The position numbers and the translations under genes were made by a program. Of a DNA stretch of 64,000 nucleotides, positions 46,652 to 59,000 are shown one piece after another (positions within the stretch are counted from its first letter, which is position 1; every line of letters begins with the position of its first letter). The DNA is from Apricaphanius iberus (taxonomy: Eukaryota > Chordata > Actinopteri > Cyprinodontiformes > Aphaniidae). The DNA lies in assembly GCA_028564705.1 (NCBI GenBank), contig JAPXFQ010000364.1:2356001-2420000 (forward strand), in the 5' to 3' direction. A model generated the notes under the pieces. The model worked only from the letters and a program-made list of their open reading frames with translations. It had not been told where the DNA came from and ran no database searches.

Positions 46652-48546
46652 TTACTTGGAAAGACTGCAAGGGGGATCCTGCATGTAGCAGACGAAATTG
46701 TTACTTGATGTGCAGATGTAGTATCCTGAGGTGTTCTTGGATATGTCAAAAAGAGAAAGTATGCCTCCCACTGGGAAACAAAGAGTTAGTAGCTAATTCT
46801 ATGTAAATATGTCCTTTTATCAGGACTGTATTAATTTGATACACACAAAAATTTGTAATACAAAGGAGCACTAATGCAAAAATTTTAAATGTGCTGTATA
46901 AAAAAGGCGCAATTTTTCCTTATCTAAGAGTCACCTTAAACTGGGTAGGAGCGTTTTCTATTCTCCACATATAGAATTAAAGTTGAAAACAAATACATTA
47001 ATGCCGATCCAGCTGTTAGCTTATTAAAAATAAATAAGTACTGGCTAACTAAAACTGGACTATCATCCAAAGACATCAAGGAGACTGTGTCCTAGCACAG
47101 CTTTCAATAACGACTTTATCTTTTCAGCCTTATTTCTAAAAAGAATGTGTGAGGTCCTAAACAAAAGTGGACAGAAGCAATTGAATGATGAGCCAAATTG
47201 CTCAGTTAATAAGTAGCCAGTAGAAATGTTCGAGGTAAAAAAAATAAAATATGATGTTTGCAATTGTCACACACCATAAATTAACACTGATATAGATTTA
47301 ATTTGGATCTTCTAGATTCTGCATTTTTATTCATTTTTTTAATGAAGATAACTTTATTAAATTGCAATGTTAGGCTAGAACCGGCTTATCCATATTTCTC
47401 TTTCAATTTCTCTGTTCATAACATTCCTAAGACATGAGGCAGCTTTTTAGAAGTCCAAAATATGCTTGAAAATCTGTACGTTTCCATTTCGGAGAAAAAG
47501 AATTTACAAGAAGTAATAATCATGTGACCTTTAATCAGGTATTTATATCCTAAATATCCATTTTCTGTTTTTGATAAAATCCTTTGGAGAAGAACAACTT
47601 CATTTTTGTTAATGTCTTTATTTCTTTTCACAAAATTGTGAAATTTGCTCAGTGTGATTACTAACAGTTACACAATATTTGTTCAATTTAAATGTAAATG
47701 CAATTATCAATATTGTGATAAAAGTGAAGTTTAATACAGTAAGTAAGTAACTCCCTGACAATGAAGAACAATTTACATTTTAAATAAATAATTGATACAT
47801 ACAAAGAGTTATAATACATAAATATAAGTAGTCTTGTGAGTTGCATTTTCTAAACCTTTAGGATATAATTGTTCAGCTAAAAAGTTCAGCTTCTCACCAG
47901 TACTTACTGTCGGTGGTTCTTGGGTCGTCAACACAAGGCAGGTTTCTCACATCATGGCTCTCCCACTTGTAGGTGGGAGGAGGAGACCCTTCCTCAGAAG
48001 AACAGGTGAGGTTGATGTTCTGACCATACTCTGCTTTACCCTGCATGTTACAGATGGGTGTAGATGGAGCCACTTGAAATTTTTTTTTAAAAACAATTAA
48101 GACTATGGTATATTTTTCTTTTGGTAATTAAAAATCGCCAGGGATTTGGACACGACACTCAAATTCCTTGTTGTCTTCCAGTGTGATGGAGGAAAGCTTA
48201 AGGTCAGCTTTCCCAGTAGCAGTATTTACATCCACAGACACACGGCCTTCATATTTTGATTGGATGTCTGTCGTTTTAGTCGGATGGTAGTGAACGAGAA
48301 TGAGGGTCTGTAGAAAATGACAGCATTAGAGACAAATGTCCATTCATTCAACTGAAATAGACATTTGGATACTGACCTCTTCAGGAGTAATATCTGGACC
48401 CTCAGCAGACCATGAGATGATCACTAGTGGTGGATTGTTTACTGTGGTTACAAATGTGCAGGGCAGTGTGATGTTGTCTCCTCTGGCAAACTCATACGGA
48501 TCCTTAGGGATGTTAACCTGGAGGGCTGTAACTGCTGACCACACTG
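46652..48546 (-). pseudogene. gpa33: gpa33-like copy 3, broken
   Basis: Exon equivalents, read downward: exon 2 at 48377-48546, truncated exon 3 at 48134-48307, exon 4 at 47908-48072, exon 5 at 46652-46770. Exon 3 loses its last about 43 bases and its splice donor; read on, it meets TAA directly after RVQIPGDF. Exon 4 is intact and close to copy 1 (VDDPRTTD). Exon 5 begins GGILSLFDISKNTSGYYIC but then departs from the family and stops at CSLSK. No membrane or tail exon follows, since segment B begins at once. No signal-peptide exon is found upstream. Skipping exon 3 would break the phase, so it is most probably a pseudogene; a secreted V-domain product is a weaker alternative. Confidence 0.75.
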
Positions 48547-50119
48547 CTGTAAATTAAAAAGAGTGGCATACAAATAAAGGTCATACACTAGTTTCAGTTT
48601 AAATAAGAAAATATAGATAAGACAAAAAACTGAAAAGAAAATTTGACCCGTGATACGCATTATTTTATTCTTCCTGCTATGGTGCTTTTTTAACAGTGAG
48701 TAACTGGAAATAAAAAAAAATAAGAAAACAGAAGGGAAAAGTAAAAAAAAAAAAAATGTTTGAGTTATTGTTTTGTTTTTTGGTTTCTGTACATCAAAGT
48801 GAATTCCCCCATGAACGTGTGTCATTCTGGTAAACGGGGAGGAGTGAGGAGGCGTTGTCTTTTCTTTTTTACAGAGTATGGTTTCCAACCTAATGATGTA
48901 TACCTTCTTTCCACCTCTCCATTCATGCTTGTCACCATGTCAGAGATGTCAGTTAATATTATTGGTTCATCTTATATATAGGCTTGTTTTCTTTGTCCTG
49001 GAGACATGCTAAATGAAGCATAAAGCTCACCTTTGCACATGAATGCACACTTATGGTCTGAGTGGCTGTACTTAAAGGAGGATAAGCTGTGTTAAACTTT
49101 CTTTGCGCATTGACCTTTCTTATTGTTGAATTAATTTAACATGTCAAGATGAGAACAAGATGTTTTTTCTTCTGTTTGTTTCTGCCGTAAAAAAATTATT
49201 ACAGATACGGCCACCCACACAGAACAAACCAAATGAAGTCATATCCTGGAAAATGCTTGTTTGGTTGATTTCTGTTTTATCTCGCTTTTATTCCTTTATC
49301 TTCTGTCCATTATTGTTTTAGGTGTTCATTAAGTCCTATTTACAATCCTTCTGGTTGTTTCCTCCCTGCATGGCCTTTCTGTACACTTGAAATTAATTCT
49401 GGCGTCTTCTATATGAAAAACAAAATTAGAATATTTAAGTTGCTTCTTGACACTGATTGCAGCAACCAGAACAGATTTTTGTCCATAATATTTATGTTTG
49501 CAGACCAGTATTCCAGATTTTTTTCATTATTAGGTTGACATTTTAATGTTTTAATCGGTTTTTCCATCTCAATTTTGTTCTACTTGATGATTTTGTCCAA
49601 TCTTGTAGCACTCTCTTTCCTTTCACTTCAATGACTTAATATCTATACCTGCATCCAAAATCCCTTTTCTCCACTTTCTTTTCTTTCTTCTTGTGGGTTC
49701 TTGACGATGCACCGTTTATTTGCTCTTTTTGTCAGTGCATTTGTATTTTACCCTTGAGTTACTTCTTCATATTATTCATGATGTTGGAATTAAGCAGCAC
49801 TCTTTTTAATATTCTCAACCTCTACTACACTATAATGGAAAAGCTTTTCACTTGAAAAATCCACTGTTTGATATTATGGTCATTTCAGTAACAACCCTTG
49901 CTTTTAATAAATCTTCATCAATCGTCTCTTTACTGGGCTGAGCTTTCAAACCTTCATATCATCAATCCTAACAATTGTGTAGCATCTCTCTTCTGTTAAA
50001 AACCCAAAGACAAAACAAAAAAACCCTACTTCATTGGCACTGCAAAATTGTTTGAAGTTTGTAATTTATTTAAGTGTTTTATCTATATTTAGCTGTTGAG
50101 ATTTTAATGTGTAAAAATA
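48547..50119. other. Non-coding flank of copy 3
   Basis: Nothing coding is supported. A minus-strand TATATATA string at 48972-48982 lies 5' of a weak exon-1-like ATGGAGAGG (near 48915), but no hydrophobic signal follows. The rest is pyrimidine-rich spacer. Confidence 0.35.
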
Positions 50120-50755
50120 AAAGACCTCTGAACCAAGGCCTTATCCACAGCTTCAAAATTAGCGAGGGCCATCATCCATTATCTCATGCTCATTGATTAC
50201 AAAAAAGACCAAAACTGAATTTAATTGAATCATCTGTTTAAAACTAAACTAAACCTTGTATCCATATATGAAAGTAAATTCATGGAAAGTGACATATTAT
50301 GAAGCATCTGGAGAGAATGGGCTCATCAATGAAGAATCACTGAAATAACATCAATTAGTCTATGAAATTATTATTTGGCCATTTTATATACAATTTTAAC
50401 ATAAATTATATAGATGTCAGTGTAATATAAAAAAAAAAGAAAAGACCTCTGAACCAAGACCGTATCCAGAGCTTCAAAATTAGCAAGATCCATCATCCGT
50501 TATCTCATGCTCATTGATTACAGAATAAAGACCACAACTAAATTTTATTGAATCATCCGTTTAAAACTGAACTAAACCTTGTATGCATATATACAGTAAA
50601 TTCATGGAAAGTGACATATTATGAAGCAGAGAACCAGCTCATCCATGAAGAATCACTGAAATTACATCAAATAGTCTATGAAATAACTATTTGGCCATTT
50701 TATGCGAAATTTTAACATAAATGCTATAGATGACAATGTAATAGAAAAAAAAACC
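50120..50755 (+). repeat. Tandem duplication, 321-bp period
   Basis: Two adjacent units start at about 50120 and 50441 (gacctctgaaccaag in both) and are alike through their length, with scattered substitutions and small indels. Each contains ccatcatcc.ttatctcatg and tatgaagca words. No coding content. Confidence 0.8.
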
Positions 50756-52300
50756 TCATGTGGACCACAGTCAATATAATAAGTCATTATAAAAAATAAG
50801 ATCAGGGACTAATGCCTCATCTCTATCCTGGAATGGATCAGCAGTAGCAGTAAACGTTTTCTTTCCCACCTATATCATCTCCATCACCTTTATTAACTCT
50901 CAGTCTTTTCACCACATTTTCCTTTCAAAAGCAAATTTTTTATTCATTGGTGCAGCCTTTTTATCGTCTGAGACAAAAAAAACCCATAAACCTGTCAAGG
51001 TGTTTTCCATATTTTACAGTATTGGTGGCAACCCTACATAGCGCAACCAAATTAAACTATGTTGTTCATGGGCAGTAATGACTAAGCTTAATAGTTCTGT
51101 CATATTTAAGTCATTAACAGTCGCCAGTTGTGTTAATAGGAGTTTGGCAAACAAATCAAGCTGCATTCTTCTTCATGGTCATGGACATTTAGCTTGGCTG
51201 CTGTGCGTTGTTGCGCCTCTACTCCACCACAACCCGGTGAACCACAGGTAATCATGAAGGCAGTTCAAAAACTTTCTTTCAATATTTATTTTCATTTAAT
51301 ATACACCAGAACATTACTGAATTCTTGACCTCAGTGTCCTCGGTGGTAGACACAGCCTTGCCCTGAATGTGGAAAACTTGGAGGTTTCTCACAAACCCCT
51401 ACCTGGATATCACAAATACGTGCCATTCCAAAAATATTATACTGATAAACACACAGTAAAGGAAATTTTGTGCTTCTGACAGTTTGTATGATTTAATGTA
51501 TTTTTCAGATTTACACACCTAAATGTATGATATATATTGTACCTTTGTTTTTTTGAATTTTTTTTATTATTATTTTTTATAAGCTTGTATTGTTTTAGCT
51601 TATCATTGAATATATCATCTAGCAAATACAGCCCTGTTTTAAACTTGGATTATTGTTCTGTTGAGTTTGATGGTAATATCACATCCAAGCTCAGACTTCA
51701 TGGGTAGATAATCGCACTTTTCCCAATATTCCAGAGGTTCATTGTCAGCTGCCTTAGCTACACGAGTTCTTAAAATGTCATCCATTGCACTTCTCTCCTG
51801 TGAATTTTCTGGTGCTATAACAGCTAATTTCATTATCAACCATAACCTGTTTGCATATAATCTGTAAATTGTTTATTCTTTTGAGGACAACACAGGTTAG
51901 CCTATCAATCAGCAGTACTTGTATTATAGGTTACACCCTGCATGATCCAAAGGTTATTTTTTTTGCACTCATTTGAGTTTTTTTCCACGGGTTTGTTCTG
52001 ATCTCCCATTCCCATTCTTCTCTTTGGATGTGCTGTGACTCCAACTCAATCGGATCTGTGCTAATTTTTATCATATTGTTATATCATCAGGGGTTGAAAT
52101 AAAGGTTAAATGAGTTGTGTTTTCAGTTGGCTGATCATGATAAAAGCCTCACAGTGTGTTTGCTTGGTCTTTACATGACATTTCATGCTTAAAGATGAAC
52201 TTTTTCCTAGTAAAATGAATTAATAAAGTCATTTGGCTTTATTTGGACTAAGCCATAATAATCTTTATTAAGGATAATGAAGTTTCAAATCGAATTAAAT

Positions 52301-52303
<3 letters not shown>
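50756..52303. other. Spacer with a weak hAT-like relic
   Basis: Largely featureless. A minus-strand frame at 51639-51839 (NEPLEYWEKCDY) faintly recalls the C-terminal dimerisation motif of hAT transposases, but it is too short to claim. Confidence 0.25.

Positions 52304-52379
<76 letters not shown>
52304..52379. repeat. (CT)n microsatellite, about 38 units
   Basis: Uninterrupted CT dinucleotides across 76 bases. Confidence 0.98.
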
Positions 52380-52381
<2 letters not shown>

Positions 52382-54412
52382 ATCTATAAGTGTAAAATTT
52401 TCTGTTTAAATTACCTCTGCCAAAAAGAGACGTTGCCCTCCTAGCTTCATTATCTCACCCCAATATGACTGCAGACCCCACTTTATCTTCCATTTGCTTT
52501 TTCTGGCACTTGCAGCTAATCCAATTTTCTACCAGTGCTATGTAAATCAGAGCAATAATCCAGGATTATAGATGTGTTTTTTTCTCCAAGTGGCATTACA
52601 ACCCTGCTGCTCTGAGTCATTGATTTGTTGTGTTTATGCCCAAGCATTTTCTATTACGTGGATTTTTTACTGCAAATGTAAAAGATTTTTCATTATTCTT
52701 CTCTCTCATGACCTGCTGCTGAAGGCTTAGGGGTCCTTTGTAATCTGTTACACCTGTTGAGAGCCATTTTTCTTCAGTAACCACATATCTGTTCAGTTAG
52801 CACTGTCTAGAAACCAGCTGTGCATTTGTGAGGTATGAATTCAACTATTTGGTCTTCAAAATCCCAGCATCTTCTGTCATGTTAAAGAAGAAAAACTACA
52901 CTTACTCTTTTTGCAATATCTAAAACACTGTCAGAACATGTCAGTGTTTCAAAAGATACACTCAGTTGTGAGTGCAGACATTCAAGAAGTTGAAAAATTG
53001 GCTGAAATCCAAAAAAGGGTTATTTAACACTGATGATAGTGGCTGGAAATATCTTTAACATTAACCGAATAATGAAGAGCTAAACAGCGGGGCATTTGTT
53101 AGTGGCCTTGAATTGCAGTAAGAAGGACTTAATTTTGCTTCGGGTCTTTCTACACTTGGTTTATTCTCCCTGTGCACTCACTTTCCATAGTGAAGAAAAT
53201 GTGACATATATGCTCTCTCTAAAGTGCTCTTAAGGATGAATGTGTGGATTAATTGTTTTTCCTTTGTTGTTTAGGTTTTGATCACTGTTCAAAGTGTATT
53301 TTATATCTTTCCAATTATTGTTTGTGCAGTGAACATTGAGCATATACAATAAAAAATAGTTTCATAAATTAAAACGGCTGTATATTTTTTCTCAAATGTT
53401 CCACTGATTGAAAAGTATAAATGTATAAAGTAAATCTAAATTAGCCCAAAGTCCTACTTCAAACACAGTTGTCACAGAAATACATTTTTAAATGTGCTTA
53501 CATTCTTTATGATCAAGGTTTGATCAGATCTGAGTTGAATTTTTTTAACCGAACAGTCCCGTCCACATTCATTGGCACTTCAGTGAAAAAAAATTAAAAG
53601 CTTTAAAATAAATGAATGTTTAATAATATTTTTAAGTAATCTCATGCCAAAAATGTAGAAAGAAAATCCACATTTATGTTTGACTATTTTATCCAGTTGA
53701 GGGAGGAAAAAAATTGTAACAAAATTCTGTTAGTAAAGATATTTTTTTTTTGCTGACCAGATTTCCAGGGGCACATTTATGGGCAACCCCTTTGATTCTT
53801 CTAAAAATTGACTTATGGAGTATTTTGGAAATGCGTAATAGTACTAGTAGTTTTCCTGGTGTACAACACAAGCATGACAAAGAGACCATTTCATTTATTG
53901 TCTTCATTCTTTTCAAAATGGGACAGGCAAGACAACAAGCCATTCAAATTAGGTTGATGTGTGTTGATCTTTAAGACAAGAAAATAGCTGCTTATTTAAA
54001 TTTACACATATCTACAATTAGATAATCGAATAAAAACGGTATTTTACTCTATTAAAAACGATTTAATTGTTAGTTTTTGCTGCTAAGATAAAATATTATC
54101 ATGGATGGATGGATGGATATATGGGCAACATGCTTAAACCTAAAACATATGGGCTACAGCACCAGAAGACAACACTGCGAGCCACTTTTCTTAGCTATGA
54201 CGAGGACATGTTAATATAGGGAGCAAATCCCTTAGGAATATTTCCAACACTTTACTAAATATAATATATTTGCAAGATATACCTAATAAAGTGGCAGGGA
54301 GGTGTACATACACACTGCTTTGAGTAAAAGAGAAGTAAAGACAGTAAACAGTAAATCTAGTTGAAATGTGCAAATAAAAACAACTTTCGTAAAATAGATC
54401 AAGGTTCAGTCA
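52380..54412. other. Non-coding spacer
   Basis: No exon or mobile element recognised. Contains a short (ATGG)n run at about 54101-54117. Confidence 0.4.
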
Positions 54413-55745
54413 CAGGGGCAATTTTAGGCCATTTTTGGGGGTGCTGTAGCAACGCCAAACTGAGTCAAAGAATTGGAGAATTGTATATATATATGTTTTT
54501 TGCTATGTGCTTTTCTTTTTTACAAAATACAAAATTGTAAAAAGACATACATTATTGCTTAAAATATCATATATATATATTTATATATATATATATTTTT
54601 TTTTTTTAAATTACAACAATATACATCTTTTATCCTGTTTTTGTGCAACAATATTTTTTTTTTCTGAACCAGATGCATCATACATGTATGTGCATCTGGT
54701 GAATCTCCAGCGGGGAGTCTGTTGCAAAAAGCTGAATGTTTAGCAAACCAGTTAAAGATAAGAGGATTTGCTGTTTTTACTAAACAAACTGTACATTGAG
54801 CTGTTTTTGCACGCAGGCAATCTTTGCTAAATGATTAATTAATACATGCCAATTTATTGTGTTAAGCTAGTTATTGTTACCTGTTATATCCTACTGAAGT
54901 GTACTACAAAATGATAAAAAAAGAAAAGCTTGATTTGTCTATATCAACAACATCAACTAATAAATTTTACATAAGAAAAAAATATATATTAGAGATGAGT
55001 ATTTCCCCGGTGAATTTAAGTAAACAAACGAGACATGTTTTTAGTTCCTGTTTCTTTGAGTAGAGGTATGTCTGTCACCTTTGACTGCAGGTGGGCACTT
55101 TTGGTTGCTTTAGTTATACCTACAGATCATCTCATAAAAAAAAACCTGTATTGACATTTATAAAATTATTTTCTATTACTAAATCACTAATAAAAAAAAT
55201 CTTGTTATGAAATACTTTTTGTAAATATTATCTTTTTTTACAAAAAACTTGACAATGGATTTTTTTCGTTATTAAAGAATGTAGCTTGTATTGGTAAAAA
55301 AACAACAAAAAACTGATTAAGAAAAACTGAGCTTTTAATTAATTTATTTTCCAGTTAATTTAGAAAAACAAAGCTTTATATTCATATTTTTGTTTAGTTA
55401 ATTCGGAAAAATACGTTTTTGCATTCTTTCAAGCACTTTTTTAAGCATCCAAAGTCCACCAAACTGCAGCAGAAGATTAAATACATTAATTCCTTAATAT
55501 TTCAAAAAGTGTTCTAATTTTTTCATATATTTCATATATTTCTTATCACAAAAAATAATCTGCCAAAGAGGTTATTATTTTGCAGACGTTTTTTGTGTCT
55601 GAATGAATGAATGAATGAATGAATGGACAGACTATTGATCCCACAGTGTGGAAATTTACATGTTTAGGCAAAACTCACATAAAAGAATAAGAATACAATC
55701 TGGGTGCTTAGCACCCCTAAATATCTGATCCTCAAATCGCCCCTG
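54413..55745. mobile_element. hAT-like non-autonomous DNA transposon
   Basis: Inverted ends caggggcaattttagg (54413) and, read inward from 55745, caggggcgatttgagg; the similarity extends through ggggtgct. The interior (1.33 kb) is AT-rich with no transposase and includes a (TGAA)n run near 55603-55625. The adjacent 8-mers ttcagtca and tttaatga match at only five positions, so the target duplication is weak. Confidence 0.5.
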
Positions 55746-56080
55746 TTTAATGAAAAACAGAAACCAAAAGAAACACTGAAGGAATAATAGCCCTGATTAA
55801 ATTGTACATGTAACCATGTAGCCTATATTTACATCTAATGTATAACAGGAATTGTATAGACTTTAATATATAATAGATAATACAATTCAAAGTAGATGTT
55901 TTAATTGGTGTGTCTTTAAGGGCACCGAGTGTTTGCGCGCTTACACCCTAATGCGCAGTGCGCACACAAAGTTACAAACTCATCAGCTTCTTTCCCCTAT
56001 TTCCAAGAACAGAGATGAGCAATACATGCACATATTTTCAATTATCTCTTATGCATTCTGTTCCATTATCTGCTGGAGAG
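55746..56080. other. 5' flank of the grpr-like gene
   Basis: Probable promoter and 5' UTR region. No clear TATA box. Upstream in-frame ATGs at about 56014 and 56051 lie in weaker contexts than the ATG at 56081. Confidence 0.4.
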
Positions 56081-59000
56081 ATGGAGAGCATTCACTCCAA
56101 CGCATCGCGCAGCATCACTTCGTTGCACAACTCCTCACGGATGATGTGGTATACCGGCGTGGCAATCGCCTCCGTTTACGGGGCCATCAGCGTTTTGGGA
56201 CTAATTGGCAATTTCACGCTCATCAAGACGTTTTGCTCGGCCAAATCCATTCGTAATGTTCCCAATATGTTCATGTCGAGCCTTGCGCTTGGGGATGTTT
56301 TGCTGCTGCTGACCTGCGCTCCGGTGGATGCCAGCCGCTATCTTTCAGAGGAGTGGCTGTTCGGAAGAGTTGGTTGTAAGGTTATCCCTTTCATTCAGCT
56401 CACCTCTGTTGGGGTGTCTGTCTTCACCCTCACAGCCCTCTCTTCGGACAGGTAGGCTGTTGTTTTACTTATAATCCATATCTAAGCAAAGAATCAATAT
56501 TGATCCACTAAGTATGTACAGTGTACTTTTAGATGATTTTTTTTTTTTTTTTACTTCTTCAGAAGCCTAACACAACAACTGCCTCTTATTAACTTCACCT
56601 AACCTATAGCCTGGTTGATTATTGATGAGCTTGAATTTTGTGAGCCAAAGCTGTTGGACATTTCTGCAAAGACAATTGGACATTGTTCCAGTGTAGAATT
56701 GTAAAATATAAATACTTAAAAATATCCATAGTTTTCTGATAAATGGATCAGAAAAATAATAATGCAGCGTTATCAACATGCAGACCATTGCATTCATTGA
56801 ATGTTGCCTAAACCTTTTCTATCACCTGTGTAGCGCCTTATAAACTGATTAAGGTTCACCATTAGGGAGGTCTCTCTAAACGTTTAAGAGCCAAGGAAAA
56901 AAAATAGTTGAGAGACTTATCAAATATAACTCCAAGTGTTCAAGTTCCTTCTAAGCCAGTTTCATGTTTAATCCAGCAAGTGCCTTCGTGACATTTTTAT
57001 GTTTTTATTTTTTTTATTTAGCTACATATGAAAGGCTAAAAGATTATGATTTCAGCTCTGTGTAGTTAAATATCTCCACTGCCATTTACTTGCACTAACC
57101 CTACAGAATATTTAAGAATATATAGTTGTGCATTCAATCTTTTTTTCCATAAACATAAAATGTATAGCTAACATAATACCAAAGACCTTCTATTTATCTT
57201 ACCTTTATGTTTTTGCTCATTTACTCAGTGTGCTGTCATTTAACATGGCACCACAATGAAATGTTCCATTTTGAATGTAGGCTATATCATTTTTTTATTC
57301 AATCTTTTTTCTGTATCTTCCTTTTCTTTTTTCAACCTCCATGGGGGCTGTCTGATCATCTAATTGGGTGGGATGGCTGGGTCTCTCACTTGGTCTTTCT
57401 TAGCACTGGCCGCTATGGATTACAAATGACTGCTCAGGGCATTTGGGGGAATTTAGGAGGTATGAGTGGGGCAAAAAAGTAAGTAGGGTGTTCTCTGGAT
57501 GCATTTCATTATTCTTTCTCCTCCAAACACGACAAGTAGAGTTTTTACCTAAAAGTTATATTTTGTTTTCATCTGACCCTATGATGTTCTCACAATCCTC
57601 TTCCGGATCATCTAAATGGTCTCTAGCAAACTTTAGATGGGCCTGGACATGTACTGGCCTAAGCAGGGAGACACATCTGGCACTGCAAGATTTGAGTCCC
57701 TGGTGGCGCGTTGTGTTACTGATGGTAGCGTTTCTTACTTTGATCCCAGCTCTCTGCAGGTCATTCACTAGGTCCCCCCTTGTAGTTATGGGATTCTTGC
57801 TCACCATTCTTGTGATAATTTTGACTCTACGGGGTGAGATCGTGTGGTCTTGTATGTCTTCGATTTTCTAATAATTGCTCCCACAGTTGATTTCATCACA
57901 CTAAGCTGCTTACCTGCAGATTCAGTCTTCCCAGACTGGTTTATGTCTAAAATATTTTTTATGGTGTCCTTTAACAGCTCTTTTGTCTTGGCTATAGTGG
58001 AGTTTGGAGTGTGACTCTTTGAGGTTGTAGACAGGTGCCTTTAATCTGATAACAAGTTCAAACAGGTGCCATTATTACAGGTAATAACTAGAGGACAGAA
58101 GAAGTAACAGGCCAGTGAGAGCCAGAAATCATGCTTGTTTGTAGGTGACCAAATACTTATTTTCCACCATAACTTGCAAATTAATTCTTTAAAAATCCAC
58201 CATATAATTTTCTGGATTTTTTTTCCAATTTTTCCAATTGATGATGAAAATTACAGGCCTCTCTCATCTTTCTAAGTGGGAGAACCCAATTGGTGGCCGA
58301 CTAAATACTTTTTGCCCCATATATATATATATATATACTTGGAACACGCCAAAAATGTGATTATGCAAATGCAGTACAAGTAAAAAACACCGAGCTCTGT
58401 AAATGTCAGCCATTTAAGTAGCTAAGCAAATGACATTGTCAGTACCACAAATCGTCTGAAAATACCCTAGGTCCACTCCTCTCATGTAGGCCTAAGTCAA
58501 CAGGTAATTTAGATCATTCTATGGAAGCGTTCCTTATGGTGGCATAGAGTTACAACTAAGATGTGGCAACAAAAATATTTTCCAGTACCTTGGCAAATCC
58601 ATGTCTCTCTATCAGGCTGCCATTCACATGGCACACTGTTGTGGTTCCATGAAAAATCATGGAACCAAGGACTGACAGCCAAGTTGTGATTGTATGCAAG
58701 AGTCTTGATTGGAATACAGGTAATTTTCGACCGACTTGCCTACATGGCTCACTACACCCTTTGAAGGCCTTGCTACTTAAATACAGTACACCCCACCGAG
58801 ACAGGAAGGATGGAACTCCCAGTGTTATGTGTTGAACTTCATTAAGCAGGCAGCACTTTATTCAGGCTTGAATGAGTAGGCAGCACATTTTCCTCTTTTA
58901 CTTAAAAGCCCATCATACAGTCACTGTTACAATGAACACAATGAACTCTATTTTTACCAATGGTCATGAATTGAATAACTTTCATTTCAAATACTCAGAA

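Noticed and set aside
48888..48922. Possible signal-peptide exon of gpa33 copy 3 (ATGGAGAGG, with an upstream TATATATA)
   Set aside because: It shares a few bases with copy 1 exon 1, but no hydrophobic stretch follows and the frame stops within a few codons.
51639..51839. hAT transposase gene
   Set aside because: Only a dozen residues recall the dimerisation motif; no further domain or terminal repeat is found.
52304..52379. CRISPR-like or regulatory repeat array
   Set aside because: It is a simple CT microsatellite without spacers.
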